Shown one piece after another: positions 39,375 to 47,768 of a stretch of 64,000 nucleotides of DNA. Source of the DNA: JAKFDK01 sp036676195. GTDB taxonomy: Bacteria; Bacillota; Sulfobacillia; Symbiobacteriales; ZC4RG38. The notes under the pieces were generated by a model. The model searched no databases. It was not told the DNA's origin and worked only from the letters and a program-made list of their open reading frames with translations. Position numbers and translations under genes: made by a program. The stretch covers positions 1-64,000 of the forward strand of contig JAKFDK010000046.1 in the NCBI GenBank assembly GCA_036676195.1, given 5' to 3'. Each line of letters starts with the position of its first letter. Positions within the stretch are counted from its first letter, which is position 1.

Positions 39375-41096
39375 CTAGGAGTTCCGGCTGGTAACGAGCA
39401 ACAGCAGGATGGTCCCGCTGCTCTGGTTCACCAGTACCTGATCACCCAGGCGCAAGTTCCCCGCCGTCACTGTGGTGTCGCCTACTTTCAGAACGGCGTC
39501 GGCGGCCAGGGTATAGGTGGTAACCACCCCGTCGGTGAGCAGCGCGATGCTGTACGTACCGTTGGCAGTGCCCGGGGCGGTGATGGATGCGATCATCCCG
39601 GAGATGGTGGTGGCCTGGGCCGCCTGGGTACGTACGATACTGACCACCTGGTTGCGCTCTGTCCGCAGAGTTACCTGATCACCGGCATGCAGATCGGCCA
39701 GGGACAGGGCACCGCCGCCGCTGGCGGAGATGGTGGCGTGGTCAGCAACCTGGTAGGTGCTCACGGTGCCGGTACTGCCGGTGACGGTCAGCACCGGCAG
39801 GGTGCCGGCCGAACCGAGGGTGATGCTGTAGAGGGTGCCCGTCACCGTGGCCGCCTCCACTTTGACGGTGACTTTGGTCAGTGTGCTGCCAACCAGGCTC
39901 AGATCGACCCGGTCGCCCACCCGCACGTCAGTGGCGGTCGCCAACTGAGTCCCTACATACACCGCCGTCTGTGCCGACACGGCATAGGTCCTGGCCACCG
40001 TCCCGGCCGCGCCCTGGACGGTGATACTCCCCGGTGTTGCGGCCACGGGAGCCGTGTAGGCCGTGACATGGCCGGAAAGGGTGCTGGCCACGTTACTGAC
40101 GGTGACCATGAGCACCTTCCGGTCAGCGCTCAGATTCACGATGACGTTGTCACCGGCCCCCACATCGGCAATGGTGACAGGTTTACCGTCCTTGTAGAAC
40201 ACAGCGGTGTCATCGACCGCATAGGTGACCCCATCGGGGAAGACCGGAGTGGTCATGGTGATGGCCGGGGCTGCCCCCACGGAGACGCCCGTTACGGTAC
40301 CCTTGACCTGGCGCCCGTCGGCGGATACGGCGTCACCCTGGCGGTCGAGACGATCCAGCAAGGCGGCCCATTCGGCCCGGGTCAGGGTGCGGGTGGGTTT
40401 AAAGGTGCCGTCTTCATACCCATTCACGAACCCGTGCTCCACCGCCACCGCGATATAACCCTGCAGCCGGTCGGGAATGCGGTTGGCATCGGTAAAGCTC
40501 AGTTGGGCACCTGCCCTGGACTTCGCCTCGGCGTCGAGACCGGCCGCCTTAACCAACATGATGGCGGCCTCCAGGCGGTTCAACGGGGCGTTCGGGTTGA
40601 GGCGGGCGCCGTCAAAGATGAGGAAGCCTTCCCGCAGGGCGGTCAGTACAGCCCCCCGCCCCCAGTCGGGGACCATGCCGCTATCTTCGAACTTGAATTC
40701 ACCCTGGCCGCGGGCGGTCATCTTGATCTCAAAGTCGTTCTGTTTGTTTTCGATTTTGATTTCGCCCCAGGTGGCGCTCAACCGGAACTCCCCGTAAGGC
40801 ATTACCGGCTCTTGCAGACCCAGCAGGCGGCTGAGCATGATGGCCGCTTCCAGCCGGCTGACCGGGCGGGCAGCCGCAATGGTGCCGTCGCTGTTGCCCT
40901 GGATGACCCCTTTGACGACCATCCGGGCCATAGATTCATTAGCCCAGTGCAGAGATTCCCAGTCCCGGAACCGGTCCTCGAACTTTGCCGCCTGTTTGGC
41001 TTTTACAAAGTCCGGCGGTCCGCCGCGGGCAGCCGCGGGCAGCGCCGTACCAAAGGTCAGAGCACCCGCCAGGACCAGGGCAGTAACCTTACGCAT
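39375..41096 (-). CDS. Surface protein with SLH domains and four tandem beta-repeat domains
   Basis: Secreted cell-surface protein with a signal peptide (M-R-K-V-T...A-A-A-R, cut near residue 24). Three S-layer-homology segments (about 35-95, 125-190 and 190-260) anchor it to secondary cell-wall polymer. The first and second are split by a charged insert (about 105-135). The rest (about 265-573) is four ~75-residue repeats, each ending in a G-D-x-V-x-[LV] strand motif, e.g. G-A-G-D-N-V-I-V, R-V-G-D-R-V-D-L, H-A-G-D-Q-V-T-L and R-L-G-D-Q-V-L-V. No catalytic motif. ATG 41096 follows GGAGGT. Likely an S-layer or associated protein. Confidence 0.88.
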   Translation of the reverse strand: MRKVTALVLAGALTFGTALPAAARGGPPDFVKAKQAAKFEDRFRDWESLHWANESMARMVVKGVIQGNSDGTIAAARPVSRLEAAIMLSRLLGLQEPVMPYGEFRLSATWGEIKIENKQNDFEIKMTARGQGEFKFEDSGMVPDWGRGAVLTALREGFLIFDGARLNPNAPLNRLEAAIMLVKAAGLDAEAKSRAGAQLSFTDANRIPDRLQGYIAVAVEHGFVNGYEDGTFKPTRTLTRAEWAALLDRLDRQGDAVSADGRQVKGTVTGVSVGAAPAITMTTPVFPDGVTYAVDDTAVFYKDGKPVTIADVGAGDNVIVNLSADRKVLMVTVSNVASTLSGHVTAYTAPVAATPGSITVQGAAGTVARTYAVSAQTAVYVGTQLATATDVRVGDRVDLSLVGSTLTKVTVKVEAATVTGTLYSITLGSAGTLPVLTVTGSTGTVSTYQVADHATISASGGGALSLADLHAGDQVTLRTERNQVVSIVRTQAAQATTISGMIASITAPGTANGTYSIALLTDGVVTTYTLAADAVLKVGDTTVTAGNLRLGDQVLVNQSSGTILLLLVTSRNS

Positions 41097-41255
41097 GAAT
41101 GCGCACCTCCAGCTTGTTCTTCGCTAGAGAGGTTCGCACTGGTCTGGGCACCTTTGGGGGTTGGTTTTGATTACAAAACATTTAGAGGAAGTCTCCCCCG
41201 GGTAGGGCGAATCTGCTTATTTGAAGTCTGGCCCCGAACTAAACGAGGAGACAGC

Positions 41256-42443
41256 ATGATGCACGTGGTCATCTTTACATGCGCTTTACCCCGTGAAGGG
41301 GGAGTCACTTCATTTATTAATGCGCTCGCTTCCGCCCTGCAACAGGCGGGGTGCAGGGCTACCATCATGAATCCTCTGGGCACTGGTTCGCAGATGCAGG
41401 TGTTGCCAGCCCAAACGGGCTCAATTGTGCACAAACTGCTGTACTGGGGACCGGCCTATCTGGCGGCCTATATGGCCGCACAAAAGACGCTGAGCCGACG
41501 CCTGGCTCGTTTGCTCACCGAGGATCCACCGGACTGCTGGCATGCCAACGATGTGGCGGCTGCGCTGGCCGCACCGCCGCGGGTGCCGCTGCTTCTGACG
41601 GTGCATGGGTATCTGACCCAGGAAGTGGTGGACCGGGGGATTGCCCGGCAACGTAGCCTCCTGCAACGCTATCTTCTCAGGCAAGAAGTACAGGGTTACC
41701 TCCGGGCCAGCCAGATTGCCGCAGTCGATGCTCAGCGTGCCCATCATGTGCGGGCACTGGCTGGGGACCTTCCAACCTACGTCCAGCCTAATGGGGTGGA
41801 TACGACGAGATTCTCACCCATCGGACCCGGTCGGAAGGAGTGGCGGGCCCGCTGGGGGGCCGGAGACGACGACCTGGTCATTCTTTGCCCGCGTCATTTG
41901 GAAGAACGCTACGGCATCATGGACCTGTTCGCAGCGGTAATGTCCCTCGACCCAAAGTTCTTCAGGCGGATTCGTCTGGTCTATACTGGCAGCGGCCCTC
42001 TGAAGGGCCACTTGGAAAAAGCCATCACCACCGCCGGCATGGGAGAACAAATACGGCTGTCCGGTGTCATCCCCTACCGGGACATGCCCTCCCTGTACCG
42101 GGCTGCAGACCTGGTTGCAGTTCCTTCCGTAGGCTCCGCCACCGCCGGCGAAGGTAGCCCGATGGCGGTCCTGGAAGCCATGGCCACCGGCAAGCCAGTG
42201 CTGGCCAGTCGCGTGGGGGGGATCCCGGAACAGGTGGCAGATGGCAGCAGCGGTCTTCTGGTTCCGCCCAACGACCCACCGGCACTGGCTCGGGCAATAG
42301 GCCACCTGCTCACCGAGCCACACTTGCTGACGACGCTGGGTGCCGCCGGCTTGCGGCGCGCACAGGAGTATTTTAGTATTAAGGCTCTGGCCAACTCCTA
42401 TATGCGGCTGTACCTTGAGGTGACTGGACATGCTTCGGCCTAG
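41256..42443 (+). CDS. Family 4 glycosyltransferase
   Basis: GT-B fold retaining glycosyltransferase, 395 residues. The N-terminal domain begins V-V-I-F-T-C-A-L-P-R-E-G-G-V and the C-terminal nucleotide-sugar domain has E-G-S-P-M-A-V-L-E-A-M-A-T-G-K-P-V. The open frame continues far upstream, antisense to the SLH gene, but ATG 41256 (or 41259) after CGAGGAG is the true start. It is the only plus-strand gene of the polysaccharide region. Its TAG stop overlaps the stop of the convergent glycosyltransferase in the palindrome CTAG. Confidence 0.92.
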   Translation: MMHVVIFTCALPREGGVTSFINALASALQQAGCRATIMNPLGTGSQMQVLPAQTGSIVHKLLYWGPAYLAAYMAAQKTLSRRLARLLTEDPPDCWHANDVAAALAAPPRVPLLLTVHGYLTQEVVDRGIARQRSLLQRYLLRQEVQGYLRASQIAAVDAQRAHHVRALAGDLPTYVQPNGVDTTRFSPIGPGRKEWRARWGAGDDDLVILCPRHLEERYGIMDLFAAVMSLDPKFFRRIRLVYTGSGPLKGHLEKAITTAGMGEQIRLSGVIPYRDMPSLYRAADLVAVPSVGSATAGEGSPMAVLEAMATGKPVLASRVGGIPEQVADGSSGLLVPPNDPPALARAIGHLLTEPHLLTTLGAAGLRRAQEYFSIKALANSYMRLYLEVTGHASA

Positions 42444-43690
42444 TCACATTCAGGCATAGCGCCGGTATCGGTTTCGTCCGGTGGTTCTCCGGCCAGGCGA
42501 GCGTATTCATTCAACCAGGTGGTCGCGTGGGCTGACCACGTCAGTTCCCGTGTGGCGTATTCCCGACAGCGCGCCTTGAGGGTGGGGTCTTGCAGCTGCT
42601 GCTGCAGCAATCGGAGGCAAGACTCCCAGTCACCCTCCAGGAGTACACCCAGACCTTGTGCCCGGATTATTTCCGATACATCACCAATGCCAGGCGTGGC
42701 AACCACGGGAACGCCACACGCCAGATACTCCGCAAACTTGACCGGACAAGCCACCTGACTCACCAGCGAACGGCTCCTGAGCAGCAGGGCCACATCTGCC
42801 GCGCACAGATATCGCGGCACTTCGGCGCGCACCAAGGATTTGACAACAAAGCTACCGCTCGGCAATGAGTCCCCCAGAGTTTTCTCGACCTCCGCCGGCC
42901 GATCATTGACCAGAGCAAGGAGCAGCGCATTGGGGCTCAGGTGAGACAGGTGTTTAAACACTTGAATGCACGTGCCAAACTCCTGATACCAGTTGGTCGA
43001 CCCGGAATAGACCACAACGAGCCGATCTGTCCAGCCTTCTTGCGTGCGTAACTGTTGACGCGCGGCCAGATCGAACCGAAACATGTGGGCATCCACGCAG
43101 CAGGGAACAACCACAACTTTACCACGTCGCCCCAGCGCACGAAAATGCCTGGAAAAAACATGGGAAACCACACTGACAGCCGGTGCCCGCCGCAACAGCC
43201 AGCCTTCTATAGATTTCCACACCCGAAACAGCATACTGGTATCCGGCAATGCCTTCGATTCGGCAAGCTCCTCAGGCAGCACGCCCCTGGCATCAAACAT
43301 CCAACGCGCCCCAAACAGCGGTGCAACCACACTGCAAACAAGCGCTGGTTCATACCCTCGGGCGTGGACCACCCGCAGACGATATCGGAGGAGCAGCCAA
43401 AAGGTCACCAGAGTCAAAAACAGCAGATCGAGCCCGAACTGCCACGTACGTTGGTTACGGGGAGGAAGAATCTTGGGCAGCAACCATAACCGGACTTGGC
43501 TTGCCGCCAGGTCCTGCCGTAGTCTTTCTATTTCAGTCCGCCGGGCCCGGTAAACGGGAAACCACTCGCAAGAGACCAGTGTAAACCGAACTCCAGGTGG
43601 ACAACTCCTGATGAAGGTTAATACCTGGGACTGCAAAACTGGCTGAGTCAGAACGCTGCCGTAAGTTAGAAACAGAACTTCCACTGGCAT
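42440..43690 (-). CDS. Family 4 glycosyltransferase, last gene of the polysaccharide operon
   Basis: GT-B glycosyltransferase of about 416 residues. The N-terminal half contains a hydrophobic segment (F-G-L-D-L-L-F-L-T-L-V-T-F-W-L-L-L) that may touch the membrane. The C-terminal half has V-V-V-Y-S-G-S-T-N-W-Y-Q-E and C-P-V-K-F-A-E-Y-L-A-C-G-V-P-V-V-A-T in place of the commoner E-x7-E motif. Start options are GTG 43699, ATG 43690 and GTG 43684, all near AGAGGG. It lies about 10 bp after the polytopic protein gene. Sugar specificity unknown. Confidence 0.85.
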   Translation of the reverse strand: MPVEVLFLTYGSVLTQPVLQSQVLTFIRSCPPGVRFTLVSCEWFPVYRARRTEIERLRQDLAASQVRLWLLPKILPPRNQRTWQFGLDLLFLTLVTFWLLLRYRLRVVHARGYEPALVCSVVAPLFGARWMFDARGVLPEELAESKALPDTSMLFRVWKSIEGWLLRRAPAVSVVSHVFSRHFRALGRRGKVVVVPCCVDAHMFRFDLAARQQLRTQEGWTDRLVVVYSGSTNWYQEFGTCIQVFKHLSHLSPNALLLALVNDRPAEVEKTLGDSLPSGSFVVKSLVRAEVPRYLCAADVALLLRSRSLVSQVACPVKFAEYLACGVPVVATPGIGDVSEIIRAQGLGVLLEGDWESCLRLLQQQLQDPTLKARCREYATRELTWSAHATTWLNEYARLAGEPPDETDTGAMPECD

Positions 43691-43701
43691 CCCTCTCACT
43701 A

Positions 43702-45717
43702 TTAGGAACTGCTCCCTAAAACTTGGGTGACCTGGTCCTTGGGTGGATCATGGTGTATCTGATAAACCCTGAACTTCTCCGTTTCGAGATAAATGGTGAT
43801 CTTGTCTGGATGGACCCGCATGTATTCCTCCATAATTCCCCAGACGCGTGCTTCGAGGAGCCGGCGGTTCTCAGCGTTCTTGTAGTACTTTTCCAGAACA
43901 ATGTTCGAATCGCCAAGCTCATCCATGTTCAGGTAAACATCAGGATCGGGCTGGACGGGTCCCTTGCCCCGCAAGGGCCACTTCTCCACGTAAACAAAAA
44001 CATCAGTTGTTGGAACATACAGTTGGAACTTCTTGCGTCTGACATCACTTACGTTCACTTTGGTCAGAAACGTGGCCAGGTCTTCGTGCCAGCCAACTCC
44101 CAGGGTCTGGCTGTATTGCTCAACCGGGGAAATGATGGTCCAGTTGGCGCGCGTAAACTCCTGGCTGATACTCAAGTAAGAATCGACAGCTTCGCTATAC
44201 TCTTGTTGAACCGATCCGGGGGTCACCGGCTTCCAGGTGGTGACGAAGACCGCAATGAGCCCCAACACAACCAACAGTTCCCCCAGCGGGCGAACCCGCA
44301 GGGCAACCAGAATCCGGTCCAGCACCAGACCCAAGGTGACCACCAGAAAGAGGGAAAAGAACAGTCCGGAGCGGGGTTTGTCCATCAGGACGGGGATCCC
44401 GGTTTGACCGTGTGTCTGGGTGAACAGGAAGATCAGGATCAGGCCAAGGGAGATACCCAGCACACCTTGCCCCGGTTTCCTGCGCAGGGCGCTCACAACA
44501 CCGGCAACGACCAGGACCAGGGCCAGAGCGAGGCCGGCGTCCAGAAAAACGTTCCCAGTGTGGAAGCGCTGGAGCCCCTGTACAGGCTCAAGCGTTCGCA
44601 CCTGTCCGGCGACATAGTTCAGAGAGCCATGCCACTCCATTCCGAACAAGGTGGCAATACCCATGGGCGCAACACCTGCCAAGGTGGCAAGGACAGATGC
44701 GGCGGCCAAAGTCAGTACTCGTTTAAAGGGAAAGACCCGCATCACCCAACCACAGACCGCAAATATAGCCACGGCCAGGGCCAGGTAAACAAGGGCGTAG
44801 GTATGGATAGAAGTCGTGAGATAAACAGCCGCAGCAGTTGACACCAGGCTTGTCCGATCGCCTTCCCGCAGGTATCCCCAGGCCCAGACTGCCCCCGGCA
44901 GAACAAAGACAGCCGCGAATTCCTGCGGTAGTGGGTGGGTCTGACGCCAGGGGTCAGCCGGCAACGGACTGGCAGTCGAAAGACCGAATACCGCTGCCGC
45001 CAAGACCACAGCGGCCGGACGCAATTTCAGCTTGATTCCTGTGTAGATCACCGATAATACCAACAAAACAGCGCCGATCGGCCCCAGAAAACGCAGGATC
45101 AGCAACCGGTCCAGAAAGGTCAGGTAGCCCAGACCGGAAATGACTGCATGATAACCGCTTGGATAGATCCCACCAATGAATATTGTATTTTGTTCAATAT
45201 ATTTTGTCCAGGCCAGGTGTAGATACGCGTCGGAAGCGCCCAGGTACGCGTTCACCAGGTATGTATACAGGTGCAGCCAGGCCGACCAGCCCAGCACCCC
45301 CAGCCCCACCAGCCAGACCGGCAGTTCCGGATGCTTCAGGGCGGTGAAGAAACCGGCTTTGGCCCGGGTGACGGCGGCTGTCCAAAAGGTGGCCATGCGG
45401 GAACTCGGTGTTTGCTCTTCCATCTGGTCCAGAAACCGCAGCCAGACCTTTACCCACGAATCCCCAGGTGGCAACCGGCGGGTAAAGGTGATGATATAAA
45501 TCGCCAAAACCAGCCCCCAGATGGCCATCGGTTCGTACAACCTCAAACCGGACAGCGTCTGGACCACAAAGACCATCAGACTGAGGGCACCGACGAATCC
45601 CAGAGCGGCCCGCTCAAAAAGCGGCAGGCCGCGCCGCACCGTGATGACGGGCAGCACCAGGTAGCAGAGAACAAACCGGATGCCCACTGCCCAGGCTTCA
45701 GGACCGTAACGCAACAT
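43702..45717 (-). CDS. Polytopic GT-C-like membrane protein, copy 2
   Basis: 671 residues with about 12-14 membrane helices and a soluble C-terminal domain of ~150 residues, the layout of GT-C glycosyltransferases or polymerase-like proteins. It is a paralogue of the gene at 52390-54399. Both have S-D-A...A-W-T-K-Y-[IL], then G-[IV]-Y-P-[SH]-G in the first large loop, and a C-terminal domain with Y-V-P-T-T-D-V-F-V-Y-V-E or equivalent. No known catalytic motif can be named. ATG 45717 has AGGAGA 9 nt upstream; it follows the MFS gene by 30 bp. Confidence 0.75.
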   Translation of the reverse strand: MLRYGPEAWAVGIRFVLCYLVLPVITVRRGLPLFERAALGFVGALSLMVFVVQTLSGLRLYEPMAIWGLVLAIYIITFTRRLPPGDSWVKVWLRFLDQMEEQTPSSRMATFWTAAVTRAKAGFFTALKHPELPVWLVGLGVLGWSAWLHLYTYLVNAYLGASDAYLHLAWTKYIEQNTIFIGGIYPSGYHAVISGLGYLTFLDRLLILRFLGPIGAVLLVLSVIYTGIKLKLRPAAVVLAAAVFGLSTASPLPADPWRQTHPLPQEFAAVFVLPGAVWAWGYLREGDRTSLVSTAAAVYLTTSIHTYALVYLALAVAIFAVCGWVMRVFPFKRVLTLAAASVLATLAGVAPMGIATLFGMEWHGSLNYVAGQVRTLEPVQGLQRFHTGNVFLDAGLALALVLVVAGVVSALRRKPGQGVLGISLGLILIFLFTQTHGQTGIPVLMDKPRSGLFFSLFLVVTLGLVLDRILVALRVRPLGELLVVLGLIAVFVTTWKPVTPGSVQQEYSEAVDSYLSISQEFTRANWTIISPVEQYSQTLGVGWHEDLATFLTKVNVSDVRRKKFQLYVPTTDVFVYVEKWPLRGKGPVQPDPDVYLNMDELGDSNIVLEKYYKNAENRRLLEARVWGIMEEYMRVHPDKITIYLETEKFRVYQIHHDPPKDQVTQVLGSSS

Positions 45718-45747
45718 GCGTTCGCTCTCCTTGCTTCGCCGGCCGGC

Positions 45748-46992
45748 TTAGCCGAAATGGGCCACCTCACTGTCCATGCTGCGGGGGGCTTCCCTGGGCA
45801 GATAGATCAGCGCAGCCGCAACCATCAGTGCCCCCCCGGCGGATGCCACTCCGGAGACCCAAAAAGGAAAGGCCGGCCCCAGACCATACAACCAGCCAGA
45901 GGCGATGGGGGCTCCGACTGCCCCCAGCCCCACGGCAGCGTTGAAGGCCGTCATGCGCACGGTTCGGCTGGGGCCGGGAGAGACGACATCACCCAGCAGG
46001 GAGGACCCCAGGCCTTGCAAGGTGTATTGACTCCCGCGCAGAATCAGGGCCAGGAGCGGAATCCCCGGCAACTGAATCGGCAGCAACAGGCCAAATGCAC
46101 CACACGCCGCCAGACAAACCGCCACCCCCACCAGCGTGCTGGTTGGCAGAGTGAGATAGGTTTGCTTGTACCCAACGCGAACGTGACCAGACGTCCGGGG
46201 CCAGACGGTAAACAGCAGGGACCAGCCCAACTGTGCGGCGGCCAGGAGTGATGAATGGAGTCCGGTGGACAGGAGACTTTGGCCTTCTACCTCGCGCAGG
46301 TAGGGCACGATGAAGTTGCTGGGCAGCGTGACAAACAGAAAACCAACGGCGGCCACCGAGCCAAAGGCAATGTGCGCCAATGGCCCGCGGGAGGGCCGTG
46401 AGGCAGACCTTTGGTGGGAACTCACGGCCTCAGGGGGAGCACCGACCTTGATCGGGATCACCGCCAGCGTCGCTGTCAGGGAGCACAGCCCAGCCACCAG
46501 CACCGCCATTCGCAACCCGTAGAGTTCTGCCACCAATCCGCCCAGGGCGGATCCACCCAGCAACCCAAGTGGGCCGGCGGCATACAGGAGCGCAAAACTC
46601 CGCGCCCGCCACTCAGGCGGTGACTCCTCCAGGATCAGGGCATTCAAGGTCGGCAGCGCGGCAGCCCCGGCCAGTGACAGGAACGTACCCGGCAACAAGC
46701 CCTGCCATGAAGTGGCCCCGGCCATCAGCAACACGCCAATGGCACTGAGGACCCAGCCCGCCAGCAGAGCAGACCGCCGACCAAAGCGGTCCGAAACCAT
46801 AGACAGGGGAAAGACCATGACCAGGGCTCCGGCCGCCCCTGCTCCCGCCACCAGGCCCACCTCGAAAGCCTCTCCGCCCACGGAGCCGGTAAATAGCGGG
46901 AGGAGCGGTGCATTGATGTTGTAGGCCAGAGACCACAGGAGGAAGGCCAGTCCGGCAAGGCGGAGGTTACGGCCCAAAGCCACTGGAGTCAC
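45748..46992 (-). CDS. Major facilitator superfamily transporter
   Basis: 414 residues with 12 membrane helices and the MFS signature between helices 2 and 3 (M-V-S-D-R-F-G-R-R-S). The first 20 residues of the open frame overlap the glycosidase gene; the GTGA overlap (GTG 46992, stop of the upstream gene 46991-46989) marks the real start. It resembles drug- or sugar-efflux carriers; substrate cannot be told. Its place inside the polysaccharide operon hints at export or uptake of a sugar product. Confidence 0.88.
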   Translation of the reverse strand: MTPVALGRNLRLAGLAFLLWSLAYNINAPLLPLFTGSVGGEAFEVGLVAGAGAAGALVMVFPLSMVSDRFGRRSALLAGWVLSAIGVLLMAGATSWQGLLPGTFLSLAGAAALPTLNALILEESPPEWRARSFALLYAAGPLGLLGGSALGGLVAELYGLRMAVLVAGLCSLTATLAVIPIKVGAPPEAVSSHQRSASRPSRGPLAHIAFGSVAAVGFLFVTLPSNFIVPYLREVEGQSLLSTGLHSSLLAAAQLGWSLLFTVWPRTSGHVRVGYKQTYLTLPTSTLVGVAVCLAACGAFGLLLPIQLPGIPLLALILRGSQYTLQGLGSSLLGDVVSPGPSRTVRMTAFNAAVGLGAVGAPIASGWLYGLGPAFPFWVSGVASAGGALMVAAALIYLPREAPRSMDSEVAHFG

Positions 46993-47750
46993 CTCGGTCT
47001 GTACTGCGGTAACTGCAAATAGTCTGACGTTCCGTACCAGAGAAAACCGCACCGTTCGGCGGCATCCTGTGCCGTGCGCGCCACGGCCGGACTGTTTATT
47101 CCCTGGTTCAGGGCCAGCACTTGCAGACCCACCTGATTTTGAAACGAGTTCATCCGCCGAATACCTGAATGCACAGTGGGAACCGCGCCAATCTCATCGT
47201 ACGGGAAGTCTTCCCAGCATACGCCGTCCAGCAGGGGAGCCGTCAGAGGTAGCAGCCGATGCAGACCCCAGTTCTGCACTAACAGGCACTGGGGGTACTG
47301 GCGGGCGGTTTCTGCCACTAACCATGCCGCCGCCGGCACCAATTCGCCCATAAAGGCCGGGGCGAATTGCCGGTCTTCCACATCGCCGATGGTGTCCAGG
47401 AATACGCCATCGTACTGAAGACTCAACGCCTCATGCACAAGCGAGTCGAAACGCTGCTGGGTTGCAGCCAGGCGGGGGTCCAGAATCCAGTTATTGAACT
47501 CCTCGTTGGCAACGGGATCACCCTGCCAGCGCAGGACGTTAGCCGGTGGGGAATACCCCGTTTTCCGTCCCACTTCCAGGACGCTTACATAGGCCAGTGC
47601 GATGGCACCGCGCTCCTTCAGTTGCCGGACTCCAACACGGTTCCGACCGCCGGGGTCAACCAGTGCCAGATCAAAGTGCGATAGTACGTCTTCCCCGCCC
47701 ATTCCGTAATACAAGGCAAAGGACTGGATGGTGCGCAGGCCTCGGGCCAC
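46989..47750 (-). CDS. GH114-like glycosidase (endo-polygalactosaminidase fold)
   Basis: A 253-residue TIM-barrel protein of the TM1410/GH114 type, related in fold to the hydrolase half of PelA. Marks are Y-Y-G at the first strand, A-Y-V-S-V-L-E-V-G-R, Y-D-G-V-F-L-D-T-I-G-D with the probable catalytic Asp, Q-N-W-G, and V-C-W-E-D-F. No signal peptide is visible, so it may act inside the cell or leave by another route. GTG 47750 has GAGGTGA 7 nt upstream. It overlaps the MFS start and follows the HD-GYP gene by 18 bp. Confidence 0.78.
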   Translation of the reverse strand: MARGLRTIQSFALYYGMGGEDVLSHFDLALVDPGGRNRVGVRQLKERGAIALAYVSVLEVGRKTGYSPPANVLRWQGDPVANEEFNNWILDPRLAATQQRFDSLVHEALSLQYDGVFLDTIGDVEDRQFAPAFMGELVPAAAWLVAETARQYPQCLLVQNWGLHRLLPLTAPLLDGVCWEDFPYDEIGAVPTVHSGIRRMNSFQNQVGLQVLALNQGINSPAVARTAQDAAERCGFLWYGTSDYLQLPQYRPR

Positions 47751-47768
47751 TCGATATTCACCTCAAAG

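Noticed and set aside
39261..41255. 665-codon upstream extension of the plus-strand glycosyltransferase frame
   Set aside because: It is antisense to the SLH protein, and the glycosyltransferase has a clear SD and family start at 41256.
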